Positions 9,102 through 18,089 are shown, counted from the first letter of the stretch. The stretch is 64,000 nucleotides of DNA from Vibrio sp. 05-20-BW147 (GCF_013369385.1 NZ_SZTO01000001.1:247234-311233); one strand, 5' to 3'. Made by a program: numbers and translations. Notes: generated by a model not told the origin, from the sequence alone.

Positions 9102-10244
9102 TTATTGGAACAACGTTAAATACTCGCCGTAACCCATTTTCTCCATTTGAGTCACAGGGATGAATTTCATCGCAGCAGAGTTCATACAATAACGTAATCC
9201 GGTTGGTGCGGGTCCATCGTCAAATACATGGCCTAAGTGCGAATCCGCAAACTTGCTTCGTACCTCTGTGCGGGGGTAAAGCAGTTTGTAGTCGGTTTTG
9301 GTGACAATGTAAGCCGAGCTAATCGGTTTGGTAAAACTTGGCCAGCCTGTACCGGATTTATACTTGTCCGTTGAAGAAAAGAGTGGCTCACCAGAGACAA
9401 TATCGACATAGATACCCGCTTCTTTGTTATCCCAATATTCGTTGTTAAAGGGTCTTTCAGTGCCTTCTTTCTGTGTGACGTAATATTGTAAATCTGTTAG
9501 TTGTGCTTTGATCTCTTTGTCTGATGGGCGCGAGTAGGTTTTGGCGTTTTTCGTCAGTGCTTTCTCATCAATCAACTGACGCAGTGTTTTGGGTTGCTCA
9601 ATGCGATCATCACCAAAGACTTTATCGAGATACTGGTCGCGACCAGAGGCGTGGCGGTAATACTTGTATTTCAAGCTACTTTTTTTGTAGTAGTCCTGAT
9701 GGTATTGCTCCGCGGGATAAAACGCTGTGTACTCAATCAATTCCGTTTTAATTGGTTTCGGGTAGATCTTCGCCTCATCGACTTCTTTAAGAAACCGCTC
9801 CGCAATCTGTTTTTGCTCGGCAGTATGATAAAAAATAGCGGGGCGATATTGTGGACCTCGATCGACAAATGAGCCTTTATCGTCGGTAGGGTCAATATGG
9901 CGTAGGAAGTAATCTAACACCGCTTCATAGCTGACAACGTTGGGATCGTAGCGGAATTGAATCACTTCAATGTGACCCGTTTTACCCGAGGAGACTTGTC
10001 GATAAGTCGGATTCGCCATTTCGCCACCCGAATAACCAGACACCACATCATACACCCCATTCAGTTTTTCAAGGTCTGATTCAGTACACCAGAAACAACC
10101 ACCAGCTAGCGTTGCAACTGGCAAGGATGTCAAATGTGGTGCGGTTTTGTCCATGGTATCGGCCACGCCGACTTTGGCGAGCAGAGTGAACATAAGTGGC
10201 AGCGCAATGGCTGCGGAAATGAGTAATTTGCTGAGTTTTTTCAT
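9102..10244 (-). CDS. msrAB: Fused MsrA-MsrB methionine sulfoxide reductase, exported
   Basis: 380 aa from [10 protein letters not shown], chosen because GAGGTAGTA directly precedes this ATG. Residues 1-29 form an N-terminal signal or anchor, so the enzyme should act in the periplasm. The MsrA domain follows with catalytic [17 protein letters not shown] and [15 protein letters not shown]. The C-terminal MsrB domain has [24 protein letters not shown] and the catalytic RYCMNSAA. The zinc-binding CxxC pairs of many MsrB proteins are absent (VSGEPLFSS instead). Together the domains reduce both S and R methionine sulfoxides in oxidised envelope proteins. A reductant partner of the DsbD/CcdA type would be needed but is not adjacent. 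Confidence 0.95.
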   Translation of the reverse strand: MKKLSKLLISAAIALPLMFTLLAKVGVADTMDKTAPHLTSLPVATLAGGCFWCTESDLEKLNGVYDVVSGYSGGEMANPTYRQVSSGKTGHIEVIQFRYDPNVVSYEAVLDYFLRHIDPTDDKGSFVDRGPQYRPAIFYHTAEQKQIAERFLKEVDEAKIYPKPIKTELIEYTAFYPAEQYHQDYYKKSSLKYKYYRHASGRDQYLDKVFGDDRIEQPKTLRQLIDEKALTKNAKTYSRPSDKEIKAQLTDLQYYVTQKEGTERPFNNEYWDNKEAGIYVDIVSGEPLFSSTDKYKSGTGWPSFTKPISSAYIVTKTDYKLLYPRTEVRSKFADSHLGHVFDDGPAPTGLRYCMNSAAMKFIPVTQMEKMGYGEYLTLFQ

Positions 10245-10391
10245 TACTACCTCAATGGAATTTATTGAGAACATACGTAACAAGAAAGGCCAAAGGACAA
10301 AAAAATTTCCTAGAAATGCAATTTTCCGTTGCTATCCGGTTTTAGCTGGCTAGAGTAGAGCCACTAATGGTCAATGTTGAGAATAGAAGCC

Positions 10392-10790
10392 ATGCAAGCA
10401 GAAGTTAAGTGGGTAGAAGATTTTAAATTTTTGGGTACCTCGCAGTCAGGACATTCCGTTGTTATGGACGGAAATGGTGGTGCAACGGCGCCAAGCCCTA
10501 TGGAAATGGTGCTAATGGCTGCGGGTGGTTGTAGCTCTGTTGATGTGGTAGACGGTCTGAAGACGGCAGGTCAAAAAGTGAGTTCTGTGAACGCAAAACT
10601 GACCACTGAACGTCGTGAAACCGCTCCACGAATTTTTACCGCAGTGAACATCCATTTCGTCGTTTCGGGTGAACAGCTTGATGAAGCGATCGTGGCAAAA
10701 GTGGCGGCGGACTCTCTCGAAAAATATTGTTCTGTGTGCTTGATGCTCGGTGCAGGAGTGGAAATGAGCCACAGTTGGGAAATCGTTTAA
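10392..10790 (+). CDS. yhfA: OsmC family protein YhfA
   Basis: 132 aa from MQAEVKWVEDFKFLG, which closely resembles E. coli YhfA from memory; the frame extends six codons upstream from a TTG without support. The two family cysteines are present, in MAAGGCSSVDV and YCSVCLML, and SPMEMVL is conserved. OsmC/Ohr proteins are small cytoplasmic dimers; several reduce organic hydroperoxides, but YhfA itself has no established substrate. An adjacent redox gene (msrAB, divergent) hints at oxidative-stress context, which is inference. A good terminator follows. Confidence 0.9.
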   Translation: MQAEVKWVEDFKFLGTSQSGHSVVMDGNGGATAPSPMEMVLMAAGGCSSVDVVDGLKTAGQKVSSVNAKLTTERRETAPRIFTAVNIHFVVSGEQLDEAIVAKVAADSLEKYCSVCLMLGAGVEMSHSWEIV

Positions 10791-10823
10791 ATCCAAACGA
10801 CCCAAATAACTCGTTAAAGCGGA

Positions 10824-10852
10824 AGAGAAAAGTGAAGGCTTTTCTCTTTTTT
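10824..10852 (+). terminator. Intrinsic terminator after yhfA
   Basis: AGAGAAAAG pairs with CTTTTCTCT across a 6-nt loop and is followed by a T-rich tract. Confidence 0.8.
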
Positions 10853-10913
10853 CTTTTTGACTTGTGGTTAGGATGGATGAGTATTTTTCGTCACTTAGGA
10901 TGAGGTGTATCCG

Positions 10914-11462
10914 ATGACTGAATTTGAAAAAATGAATTCCGGGCAAATCTTTGATGGCGCGGATGCGGAAATTGATGCGATTCGCAATCGTGCTGCGGTG
11001 TTATTGAAAGAGATCAACGCAGCAACGGAAACAGAACAACGCATCACACTGCAAAAACAGCTCTTTGCCAGCATGGGCAACAGTTATATCCAGCCACCAT
11101 TTATGTGTGAATTTGGCAAAACCATCTCTATTGGTGAGGAAACGTTCATCAACATGAATGTTGTGATGCTGGATGGGGCGCACATTACGATCGGCAGCCA
11201 CGTGTTAATTGGCCCGAGTTGCCAGTTTTATACCGCTTCTCATTCTCTTGATTACCGAAGCCGCCGCCAGTGGGAAACCTTCTGCAAACCGATTGTTGTA
11301 GAAGATGATGTTTGGATTGGTGGAAATTGCGTTATCAATCAGGGGGTCACCATTGGAGCTCGTTCCGTCATCGCTGCAAATTCGGTCGTCAATCATGATG
11401 TCCCGCCAGACTGTTTGTATGGGGGCACCCCAGCGAAACTGATTAGACGGTTAGACAAGTAG
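10914..11462 (+). CDS. Maltose/galactoside O-acetyltransferase-type hexapeptide protein
   Basis: 182 aa from MTEFEKMNSG, with GAGG eight bases upstream; the in-frame GTG at 10905 is less likely because it overlaps that site. The N-terminal Mac domain (MNSGQIFDGADAEIDAIRNRA) is followed by left-handed beta-helix repeats such as ISIGEETFINMNVVML, HITIGSHVLIGPS and GGNCVINQGVTIGARSVIAANSVV. The catalytic His region is YTASHSLDYRSRR. The family transfers acetyl from acetyl-CoA to sugars or related hydroxyl compounds in the cytoplasm as a trimer. The true substrate is not deducible; maltose (Maa) or nodulation-type (NodL) acceptors are the closest named relatives. Confidence 0.88.
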   Translation: MTEFEKMNSGQIFDGADAEIDAIRNRAAVLLKEINAATETEQRITLQKQLFASMGNSYIQPPFMCEFGKTISIGEETFINMNVVMLDGAHITIGSHVLIGPSCQFYTASHSLDYRSRRQWETFCKPIVVEDDVWIGGNCVINQGVTIGARSVIAANSVVNHDVPPDCLYGGTPAKLIRRLDK

Positions 11463-11519
11463 CGCGAACACGTTATCGACACCGTTGATGCGAAAAACGC
11501 TCAGGTTGGTTGTTCGCTA

Positions 11520-12206
11520 TCAATCCTTTGGTTCGTATTGCGCTAGATAGTGCTTGAGCGATTTGCTTGCGGTTGTCTCAAACTCTTCATCGTGCATACG
11601 CAGCGCTTGGATTCGGTCGAGGCGAAACTGACGGTAATCTTGGCGAAGTTCGCACCAGGCGACCAGCGTCCAAACCTTGCCCCAAAAGAACTGGCCAAGA
11701 GGTTGGATTTTACGTTCAGTGGTTTGGCCGTTTTCATCTTGATAATCGAGGCTGACCTTAAAGTGATGTTCAATCGCGTGTCGCAGCAGTTGCCCGCGCT
11801 TTGCGGTTTCTGAATAGGTATGAAACTCTGGCACAATGAGAGGAAAATCTTCCACTTGCTGTTTGAGTTTATCCGGCAGGACCGAAAGAATCTTGATGGA
11901 GGCGGAGCGCGACGCGTCGGCCAATTCTGCATCTGACCAAGCTCGCACCATTCGCATACCAAGTTCCAGTGCCATCATCTCTTTTTCAGTAAACATCAGC
12001 GGTGGCAGGTGAGAACCACTTTGGAGTAAGTAGCCAACGCCCGCTTCTCCTTGAATGGGAACACCAGAGTGAATCAGTGATTGAATGTCACGATAAATCG
12101 TCCGCTCGCTCACTTCCATTGTTTCGGCAAGTTGCTTGGCGGTGACTGCGTAACGCTTTGAGCGTAATAGGGTGAGCAGTTCAAATAGTCGTTCCGATTT
12201 ACTCAT
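11520..12206 (-). CDS. YafY-type HTH/WYL-domain transcription regulator
   Basis: 228 aa. An N-terminal winged helix (MSKSERLFELLTLLRSKRYAVTAKQLAETMEVSERTIYRDI) is followed by GVPIQGEAGVGYLL and a C-terminal WYL domain (GQFFWGKVWTLVAWCELRQDYRQFRLDRI) that commonly binds nucleotides or other small ligands. AGGAACACC precedes the ATG. It sits 45 bp after the ABM-domain gene on the same strand, so the two may be co-transcribed and the regulator may control that unit. It is a DNA-binding cytoplasmic protein; the ligand is unknown. Confidence 0.9.
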   Translation of the reverse strand: MSKSERLFELLTLLRSKRYAVTAKQLAETMEVSERTIYRDIQSLIHSGVPIQGEAGVGYLLQSGSHLPPLMFTEKEMMALELGMRMVRAWSDAELADASRSASIKILSVLPDKLKQQVEDFPLIVPEFHTYSETAKRGQLLRHAIEHHFKVSLDYQDENGQTTERKIQPLGQFFWGKVWTLVAWCELRQDYRQFRLDRIQALRMHDEEFETTASKSLKHYLAQYEPKD

Positions 12207-12250
12207 GGTGTTCCTAAATTAAACAAACTGGGTTAAGTGATGCTGGTCGA

Positions 12251-12565
12251 TCACTGAGTGCTGCATGAACTCATTTTGATCAACTGATGCTGCATCACTA
12301 ATGATGGCTGTTCGATCAACCCCATCAATGGTTGGCAATCAGGGCAAGCCATAAACTGTTCACCAGCATTCTTGGCATCGTCCATTGTTTGCCAGTAAAC
12401 AATGTCTGTCCAACGATTCGTGGTGCTGTCGTGACTTAGCGAGCGATAAAGAAAACCGGGCAGAGTAGCGATAAACCGATGGCTTTGTTCTGTCGCTGTA
12501 ACGATGTCCTGCTCTGTTGCCCCTTCCACTAACGTGTAGCTTACTAACTCGATAACTTGTTCCAT
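12251..12565 (-). CDS. Antibiotic-biosynthesis-monooxygenase (ABM) domain protein
   Basis: 104 aa, a single dimeric alpha/beta-barrel (ferredoxin-like) domain: VIELVSYTLVEGATEQDIVTA, then a PGFLYRSL strand and WTDIVYWQTMDDAKNAGEQF. The last feature, W/Y followed by an acidic helix, is typical of the ABM group. Members include small cofactor-free monooxygenases and heme or stress proteins, but many are uncharacterised, so no reaction is assigned. A Cys pair (ACPDC) near residue 75 is unusual for the group. It precedes the WYL regulator and is likely its target or operon partner. Confidence 0.75.
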   Translation of the reverse strand: MEQVIELVSYTLVEGATEQDIVTATEQSHRFIATLPGFLYRSLSHDSTTNRWTDIVYWQTMDDAKNAGEQFMACPDCQPLMGLIEQPSLVMQHQLIKMSSCSTQ

Positions 12566-12725
12566 GAGAGATTCTCCTGTTGTGTGATAGTCGAACTCAC
12601 ATTAGCTCTCTTTGCTGTCAGAACGTGTCAGTAGCCGAATCCCGGTAAACGTTCGCTGAAACTCGCATCTTGAGGTTACTTGGGTATAAACTAGCGAAAA
12701 ATGAGTTGGTTGTGGAAGTAAAACA

Positions 12726-13400
12726 ATGAAATACGAATGGATCTGGTTTGATGCAGACGAAACCCTTTTTCACTTTGATGCCTTTAAAGGCATGCAATTG
12801 ATGTTTGCCCGTAAAGGGGTGGATTTCACGCAAGAGGACTTTCAAGAGTATCAAACCGTCAACAAGCCACTTTGGGTAGACTACCAAGATGGCAAGATCA
12901 CCGCAGAAGAGATCAAGCATCGACGTTTTGCTGATTGGGCGAAAAGACTCGACACCACGACTTTAGAGCTTAACTCAGCGTTTCTCGATGCCATGGCCGA
13001 TATTTGTACTTTGCTGCCAGGTGCGCGAGAACTAATGGAAGCACTGCACGGCAAAGTGAAGATGGGCATCATCACCAATGGTTTTACTGAATTGCAGGCA
13101 GTACGTTTAGAGCGCACCGGAATGAGCGCCTATTTCGACAAAGTGGTGATCTCAGAACAAGTGGGCGTTGCCAAACCGGATCTCGCCATTTTTGACCACG
13201 CGCTGCAAGTGGCAGGATTACCATGCAAAAGCAAAATTCTGATGGTGGGCGACAACCTTCACTCTGACATTCTAGGCGGGCTAAATTTTGGTATTGAAAC
13301 CTGTTGGTTGCAACATCCTCAAAGTCAAGCAGACGACGATATCGTGCCAAATTACACGGTTGCCTCTTTGCATGAACTGAAAGAAATCCTGTTTGCATAA
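12726..13400 (+). CDS. yjjG: Pyrimidine 5'-nucleotidase YjjG (HAD superfamily)
   Basis: 224 aa, the family length. HAD motif I is FDADETLF (Asp9 and Asp11), motif II IITNGF, motif III Lys in VAKPDLAIFDHAL, and motif IV MVGDNLHSDILGG. The cap helical segment WVDYQDGKITAEEIKHRRF matches YjjG. In E. coli YjjG dephosphorylates pyrimidine nucleoside monophosphates, including non-canonical ones, as house-cleaning. GGAAG lies about ten bases before the ATG. It converges on the lipoate-ligase-like gene with only three bases between the two stop codons. Confidence 0.92.
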   Translation: MKYEWIWFDADETLFHFDAFKGMQLMFARKGVDFTQEDFQEYQTVNKPLWVDYQDGKITAEEIKHRRFADWAKRLDTTTLELNSAFLDAMADICTLLPGARELMEALHGKVKMGIITNGFTELQAVRLERTGMSAYFDKVVISEQVGVAKPDLAIFDHALQVAGLPCKSKILMVGDNLHSDILGGLNFGIETCWLQHPQSQADDDIVPNYTVASLHELKEILFA

Positions 13401-13403
13401 AGA

Positions 13404-14123
13404 TTAGCTTTGCGTGAGGAAGGCCTTGGTTAGAGATTGCATAAGGTGATCGACGCAAGGCCTTTGTGCTATTTGCTCAAACAACGGCGTATGCACATCG
13501 GCAAGGATCTCCGCATTATGATTGCTCAGCTGGTTACATAATTGCACGGGTTTGACTATCTCGGCCATATCGGCATCGATCAATAAACACGCTTGAGCAA
13601 GGATGATTTGTCCTCCTGATTTTTTCAGCAGCACACGTTGCGCAGTACCCACAATTTTTTGCCCAGCAATGTTGAGATTGTAGTCTCCATCACAATAAGA
13701 CCCCGGTGTGGCATGAACATCGGCTTCTAAGCCATATTGCTGAAAAAAGCCGCACAGAGTATCACACAGCTTCAGATAGGCTGAGCGGATGTCATAGGCT
13801 TGATCTTGCGGCCAGTGGTAAAGGTGCGAGAGGTTAATAATGCCCGGTACCTGTGGTACAGGCGCTCCACCGGTTTTTCGTGCCGTCAGTTTCCAGCCAA
13901 GCTTAGCCAATTCACTGCGCAAATGTTCGGTTTGTGGCCATTTATTACCCGCGGGCAGCACAAGCGTGGGGTGCTTTACTTGCCAGAGCAACAGCACTTG
14001 ATCGAGTTCACCAGCCTGTACCTGCTTGATCAATGCCTCTTCCCGCTGGAACAGCGTTTCTGCATCGATACTGAGATAGCGAATTAATCGGTTTTTTGTA
14101 GCCACAATGTTCCTCACACCCAT
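13404..14123 (-). CDS. Lipoate-protein ligase A-like protein
   Basis: 239 aa, one BPL/LplA/LipB catalytic fold. Recognisable motifs are LLWQVKHPTLVLP, RKTGGAPVPQ (position of RRxSGGGxVxH in LplA) and NLNIAGQKIVGTAQRVL (position of the lysine motif that holds lipoyl-AMP). The usual His after the glycine-rich motif is Gln here, and the C-terminal accessory domain of LplA is missing. It could be a ligase, an octanoyl or lipoyl transferase, or a divergent paralogue with another carboxylic acid. The start is uncertain: ATG at 14123 has no ribosome-binding site. The minus-strand terminator of the aminotransferase gene lies just upstream. Confidence 0.75.
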   Translation of the reverse strand: MGVRNIVATKNRLIRYLSIDAETLFQREEALIKQVQAGELDQVLLLWQVKHPTLVLPAGNKWPQTEHLRSELAKLGWKLTARKTGGAPVPQVPGIINLSHLYHWPQDQAYDIRSAYLKLCDTLCGFFQQYGLEADVHATPGSYCDGDYNLNIAGQKIVGTAQRVLLKKSGGQIILAQACLLIDADMAEIVKPVQLCNQLSNHNAEILADVHTPLFEQIAQRPCVDHLMQSLTKAFLTQS

Positions 14124-14134
14124 TACGACGACGA

Positions 14135-14160
14135 TGAAAAAACCGCCCGTAGGCGGTTTA
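14135..14160 (-). terminator. Intrinsic terminator of the aminotransferase gene
   Basis: On the minus strand CCGCC, loop TACG, GGCGG, then six T. It lies about 20 bp after the stop codon. Confidence 0.85.
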
Positions 14161-14178
14161 GTCTCGATCTTTCTGTTC

Positions 14179-15333
14179 TTAAACCAAGGCCAGTTTAAGA
14201 CCTTCCGCCAATCGCGTCACGGCTTCTTTTAACTGTTCTGGCGTGGCATTGGTGAAGTTGAGACGCAGCGCGGCTTGCGCTTTTTGTCCCGCAGGATAAA
14301 ACACCGGGCTAGGGACCACTGCAACACCATTGCCGAGTAGTGACTTAGCCAGTGCGAACGTATCGCACTCTGGTAGCGTTACCCACACAAACATACCGCC
14401 ATCGACCGATTTCAACTGGCAGTTTTCAGGCAACTGCGTTTGCAGCGCCTCTGCCAACACTTGGTAGCGAGATTGGTATAGCGCGCGGATTTTTTCCATA
14501 TGCTCTGGGAATTTTTCATGCTCCAGCAAACCAAGCAGTAACGCTTGCATCGGCACGCTGGAATGAAGATCGGCCCCTTGCTTTACTTTGATCAACGGTT
14601 CTAGGTAGCTGACTTTGCCTGTCACGATACCAATGCGTAGACCCGGAGAGGCGATCTTTGAAAACGAACGAAGCACAATAGAATCTTGCGGGCAGAAATC
14701 TGAAACCAGCGGCAGTGCTTCACCTTGGAAGCGAAGCTCACGGTATGGTGCATCTTCAATAAATGCCACTTTGTGTTCGATACACAGTTTGGCGACCTGT
14801 TTGCGCGTTTCGAGTGACCAACACACGCCTGTTGGGTTGTGAAAATCAGGTACGGCGTAGAACATTTTTGGCGAATGCTGCTTAAAACACGCTTCAAGTT
14901 CGTCAAGATTGGGCCCCGCTTCGGTTTGAGAAACCGTGGCAATGTTGGCACTAACAAGGCCAAACACTTGCATCGCACCAAGATAGCTTGGCGCTTCCAT
15001 CACCACGGTGTCGCCCGGGTTAATATAAGCGCGAGCGATGAGGTCGAGCCCTTGCTGTGAACCGGTACACGCCATTGCCATGTGTGTTTCAGGCAGCGAC
15101 ATGTAGGTTTTTAGAAAGTTAAGTAGCGGGGTGTAACCCGCCGTGGCACCGTATTGGAATACTTGCGGCATTTCCGAGAGTTTTTCCAATGTCGGTTTCA
15201 TTAACTCGATCGGAAAAGTTTGCTCATCAGGCAAACCACCCGCAAGAGAAATGACACTAGGATCGCTCGCAGCAGCGAGGATTTCGCGAATATAGGACGA
15301 TTGAATTTGTTGTAACGAACGAGCGATTTCCAT
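14179..15333 (-). CDS. PLP-dependent class I/II aminotransferase (2-aminoadipate/KatII-like)
   Basis: 384 aa from MEIARSLQQIQ, chosen for AGGAAA just upstream; the frame opens 32 codons earlier without support. Fold-type I motifs: SLAGGLPDEQTFP, GSQQGLDLIARAYINPGD, YAVPDFHNPTGVCWS and the PLP lysine in LRSFSKIASPGLRIG. It resembles the MocR-partner or alpha-aminoadipate aminotransferase group. It transfers an amino group from an amino acid to a 2-oxo acid in the cytoplasm; the substrate is not deducible. It is divergent from an AraC-type regulator, and a 15-bp direct repeat lies between them, so that regulator probably controls it. Confidence 0.9.
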   Translation of the reverse strand: MEIARSLQQIQSSYIREILAAASDPSVISLAGGLPDEQTFPIELMKPTLEKLSEMPQVFQYGATAGYTPLLNFLKTYMSLPETHMAMACTGSQQGLDLIARAYINPGDTVVMEAPSYLGAMQVFGLVSANIATVSQTEAGPNLDELEACFKQHSPKMFYAVPDFHNPTGVCWSLETRKQVAKLCIEHKVAFIEDAPYRELRFQGEALPLVSDFCPQDSIVLRSFSKIASPGLRIGIVTGKVSYLEPLIKVKQGADLHSSVPMQALLLGLLEHEKFPEHMEKIRALYQSRYQVLAEALQTQLPENCQLKSVDGGMFVWVTLPECDTFALAKSLLGNGVAVVPSPVFYPAGQKAQAALRLNFTNATPEQLKEAVTRLAEGLKLALV

Positions 15334-15399
15334 TGTGTTTCCTGTCTGTCTTTTATTTTGTTTATTCGACTGATAGTACATGGGGTTGAGTTTTGTGAA

Positions 15400-15436
15400 A
15401 TGTCCATTTATGCTCTTGAATATGTCCATTTATGCT
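15400..15436. promoter_or_regulatory. 15-bp direct repeat operator candidate between aminotransferase and AraC gene
   Basis: ATGTCCATTTATGCT occurs exactly twice, at 15400-15414 and 15422-15436, with a period of 22 bp, about two helical turns. It lies in the divergent promoter region, consistent with side-by-side binding of an AraC-type dimer. Confidence 0.6.
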
Positions 15437-15446
15437 ATTTTCGTTG

Positions 15447-16316
15447 ATGAGCCAGCAGCACATATCCCGTATCAATGACGTTCTTTACTTCATTCATCAA
15501 GACATCAGTCGCGAACTGTCTGCCAAAGCACTGGCCGATGTGGCTGCTTACTCTGAGCAGCATTTTCATCGTGTGTTTAAACAGGTGGTTGGGGAGTCCA
15601 TTCATCAATATATTCGGCGCACTAGAATGGAGTACGCAGCCAATCAATTGATGTTTGATACGCGATCATCGGTACTCGATATTGCCAACAAATGCGGTTT
15701 TAGCTCGGTCTCTTCGTTTAGCCGAGCGTTCAAAGCGACATTCTCAATGGCACCCGGAGAGTGGCGTTATCACGATTTACACATCTCCGATAAACCCTAT
15801 TTGAAGGATCCCGAGGTGGCTGCGGGTTATCATCGTGTGGCGAAACGTACCTTACCCGAACCGAAAATTACCGAAGTACCTGAACGGATGGCAGCGTATG
15901 TGCGTCATGTGGGGTATAACCGATCCATCAAAAATGCGTGGCTGATCCTCAAAGCGTGGGCAAACAGTGAAGGGCGCTCATTTGAGGTGCAATTTGGCTT
16001 GCACCATTCCAATCCAGCGTGGGTTGAGTTGGATAAGTGCCGTTATGTGGCGTGTATCGCGATAGATAAGCCTTTGAAATATCGGGGAGTGGTGAATCAA
16101 ATGGTGATTCCAGGTGGTTTGCACGCGGTGTTTCGTCTGCATGGGGTGTATGGTGAATTGCTACCTCAAATTAGCATGGTACTGGAAAAGTGGTTGCCAG
16201 CGTCAGGTTTCAAGCTGCGCTCAACGCCCGCCTATGTGCACTATCACCGCAATCATTTTGTCAATGAAAGTGAAGCGTTCGAGCTGGACTTTTATCTGCC
16301 TATCAGTTTTTTCTGA
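15447..16316 (+). CDS. AraC-type regulator with C-terminal GyrI-like effector domain
   Basis: 289 aa from MSQQHISRIN; the ATG at 15432 is possible but lies inside the second direct repeat. The N-terminal half holds two helix-turn-helix units (RELSAKALADVAAYSEQHFHRVFKQVVGES, and SSVLDIANKCGFSSVSSFSRAFKATF). From about residue 125 a GyrI-like (AraC_E_bind) domain follows (LPEPKITEVPERMAAYVRHVGY), as in Rob/SoxS-adjacent regulators. It should bind a small amphipathic ligand and control the divergent aminotransferase. It is a cytoplasmic DNA-binding protein. Confidence 0.9.
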   Translation: MSQQHISRINDVLYFIHQDISRELSAKALADVAAYSEQHFHRVFKQVVGESIHQYIRRTRMEYAANQLMFDTRSSVLDIANKCGFSSVSSFSRAFKATFSMAPGEWRYHDLHISDKPYLKDPEVAAGYHRVAKRTLPEPKITEVPERMAAYVRHVGYNRSIKNAWLILKAWANSEGRSFEVQFGLHHSNPAWVELDKCRYVACIAIDKPLKYRGVVNQMVIPGGLHAVFRLHGVYGELLPQISMVLEKWLPASGFKLRSTPAYVHYHRNHFVNESEAFELDFYLPISFF

Positions 16317-16390
16317 GGGCTGCTGTTATGCTTCGCGGTGGCGGTACACTGCAGATGGCTGTTTGATTTGAAAAAAGGAACGAAAACGTC

Positions 16391-17095
16391 GTGCAATACA
16401 TAAAGATTAAAGAGGCGATAGTCGAGCAAATTGAAGCCGGCATGTTGGCCCCAAGACAGAAGTTGCCCGCCGAGCGAAAATTGGCCGAGTCGTTTGATAC
16501 CACACGTGTTACGTTGCGTGAGGCGCTATCACTTTTGGAGGCCGAAGGGCGTATCTATCGCGAAGACCGCCGAGGTTGGTTTATCTCGCCTTTGCCGTTG
16601 CGTTACGACCCAATGCAAACGCTGAACTTTACCAATATGGCGTTAGCGCAGAATCGAGTGCCGAAAACACAACTGCTCGGCGCAAAAGCGATGTTAGCCA
16701 ACAAAGCGGCAGCTCGATTGCTTAATCTTCAGCCATTTTCGGATGTGCTGCGTGTTGATCGTGTGCGTTATCTTGAAGATCGCCCGGTGGTGTACGTTAC
16801 AAACTATGTTCGCCCTGAGTTGTTTGCCAATCTGTTAGACCACGATTTATCGAACTCACTGACGGATATTTATCGTGAGCACTTTGGGGTCCGCTATCAA
16901 AAAACGCGCTACCGCATATCGACCAGCACCTTGCTCGGTGAGATGGCGCAAGCGCTGCGGGCAACTTCAGGAACGCCAGCAATGGTGGTGGAGCGCATCA
17001 ACTACAACCAACAGGGTGAGTTAGTGGACTGCGCGATTGAATATTGGCGTCATGACGCGATTTGCATTGAATCTTGCGCGCAATTGGGTGGGTGA
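16391..17095 (+). CDS. GntR family regulator with UTRA domain (HutC subfamily)
   Basis: 234 aa, GTG start. The N-terminal winged helix is clear (MQYIKIKEAIVEQIEAGML, LPAERKLAESFDTTRVTLREALSLLEAEG), followed by RIYREDRRGWFISPLPL. The C-terminal UTRA domain has VLRVDRVRYLEDRPVVYVTNYVRP, and GTPAMVVERINYNQQGELVDCAIEYWRHD. UTRA domains bind small metabolites such as histidine pathway intermediates, sugars or phosphonates; which one cannot be read. AAGGAAC lies about a dozen bases upstream of the GTG. Neighbours are an AraC gene 75 bp before and an APH-type kinase after, without an obvious shared pathway. Confidence 0.9.
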   Translation: MQYIKIKEAIVEQIEAGMLAPRQKLPAERKLAESFDTTRVTLREALSLLEAEGRIYREDRRGWFISPLPLRYDPMQTLNFTNMALAQNRVPKTQLLGAKAMLANKAAARLLNLQPFSDVLRVDRVRYLEDRPVVYVTNYVRPELFANLLDHDLSNSLTDIYREHFGVRYQKTRYRISTSTLLGEMAQALRATSGTPAMVVERINYNQQGELVDCAIEYWRHDAICIESCAQLGG

Positions 17096-17303
17096 GTCAA
17101 ACAGTCGTACCACCGATTTTCTCTGTCCGCTGGTTTTTAGTGTCAGTAAGGACAACTGGCTTACAGATTGTTGCAAAAACTGGTGAGATATCCGCTGCAA
17201 CTTGGCGTCTATTGATTGTCAGACTCATCTTGTTCGCTGATACCATGTGAGGCAAATTTAGCGCAAGTTACATTCGGTTCAATGCCATCAGGGGAGCGGG
17301 GAT

Positions 17304-18089
17304 ATGGAAGAGCTAAAAGGTGGCCGCGATGGCGCCGTTTTTCGCCAAGGAAATTGTGTTATTCGCCCCGTCAGTGCCGCAACGCCTACCATTCATAAAT
17401 TATTACGCCATCTCCATCATTATGGGTTCCATGCTTGCCCGCTTCCTTTTGATTTGGAATCGGCTACCGAAAGCGTTAGTTATCTCAAAGGCGATTGCTA
17501 TAACTATCCGCTCAGTGGCCGGATTACCAGCATTAATGCGCTTAAATCAGCGGGTCGATTACTCAAGCAACTGCATGATGCATCACAATGGTTTTTAAGT
17601 GAACACCAACAGGAAGAGTTGAACTGGATGCTACCAGTAAGGCAACCGATGGAGGTCATTTGTCATGGTGACTTTATGCCTTACAACGTTGTGCTTGATG
17701 AAGAGGTGGTGGTGGGCGTGTTTGATTTTGATACCGCGCACCCAGCGCCAAGAATTTGGGACATTGCCTTTGCGGTTTATGGCTGGGCACCGTTTAAAAC
17801 GGATGAAACAGATAAGCTTGGCAGTCTAGAAGAGCAAATTAACCGCGCACGGGTATTTTGTGATGCCTATGAATGCAGTCGTTTACAGCGAGAAGAACTG
17901 GTGGAAACCATGACGTTAAGGCTGACCGCACTGGTGGATTACATGCGAACCCAAGCCAGTGAGGGCAATGCACAATTCGCAGAAAATATCGCACAAGGCC
18001 ATCACTTGGCCTACCTGAATGACATCGATTATCTCAATAAATATCGCCACGCGATCACCCATGGGCTGCTGCAAGGTCTTACAAGATAA
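17304..18089 (+). CDS. Aminoglycoside phosphotransferase (APH)-fold kinase
   Basis: 261 aa. The kinase catalytic motif is VICHGDFMPYNVVLDE (HGDxxxxN) and the metal motif is GVFDFDTAHPAPRIWDIAFAVYG. The N-lobe (GGRDGAVFRQGNCVIRPVSAATPTIHKLL) is short. GGGGAGCGGGGAT precedes the ATG. The APH fold covers antibiotic kinases, choline, homoserine and 5-methylthioribose kinases and many of unknown substrate; nothing here points to true antibiotic resistance. It is cytoplasmic and apparently monocistronic. Confidence 0.82.
   Translation: MEELKGGRDGAVFRQGNCVIRPVSAATPTIHKLLRHLHHYGFHACPLPFDLESATESVSYLKGDCYNYPLSGRITSINALKSAGRLLKQLHDASQWFLSEHQQEELNWMLPVRQPMEVICHGDFMPYNVVLDEEVVVGVFDFDTAHPAPRIWDIAFAVYGWAPFKTDETDKLGSLEEQINRARVFCDAYECSRLQREELVETMTLRLTALVDYMRTQASEGNAQFAENIAQGHHLAYLNDIDYLNKYRHAITHGLLQGLTR

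Noticed and set aside
8914..9189. 91-aa minus-strand frame overlapping the msrAB end
   Set aside because: It overlaps the msrAB coding end in another frame, has no ribosome-binding site and a low-complexity mixed composition.
17216..17598. Small frames overlapping the APH-type gene start
   Set aside because: They are other-frame shadows; the APH frame has the kinase motifs and the good ribosome-binding site.
17304..18089. True antibiotic-resistance aminoglycoside kinase
   Set aside because: Only the general APH fold motifs are seen; no context of mobile elements or known resistance signature supports it.
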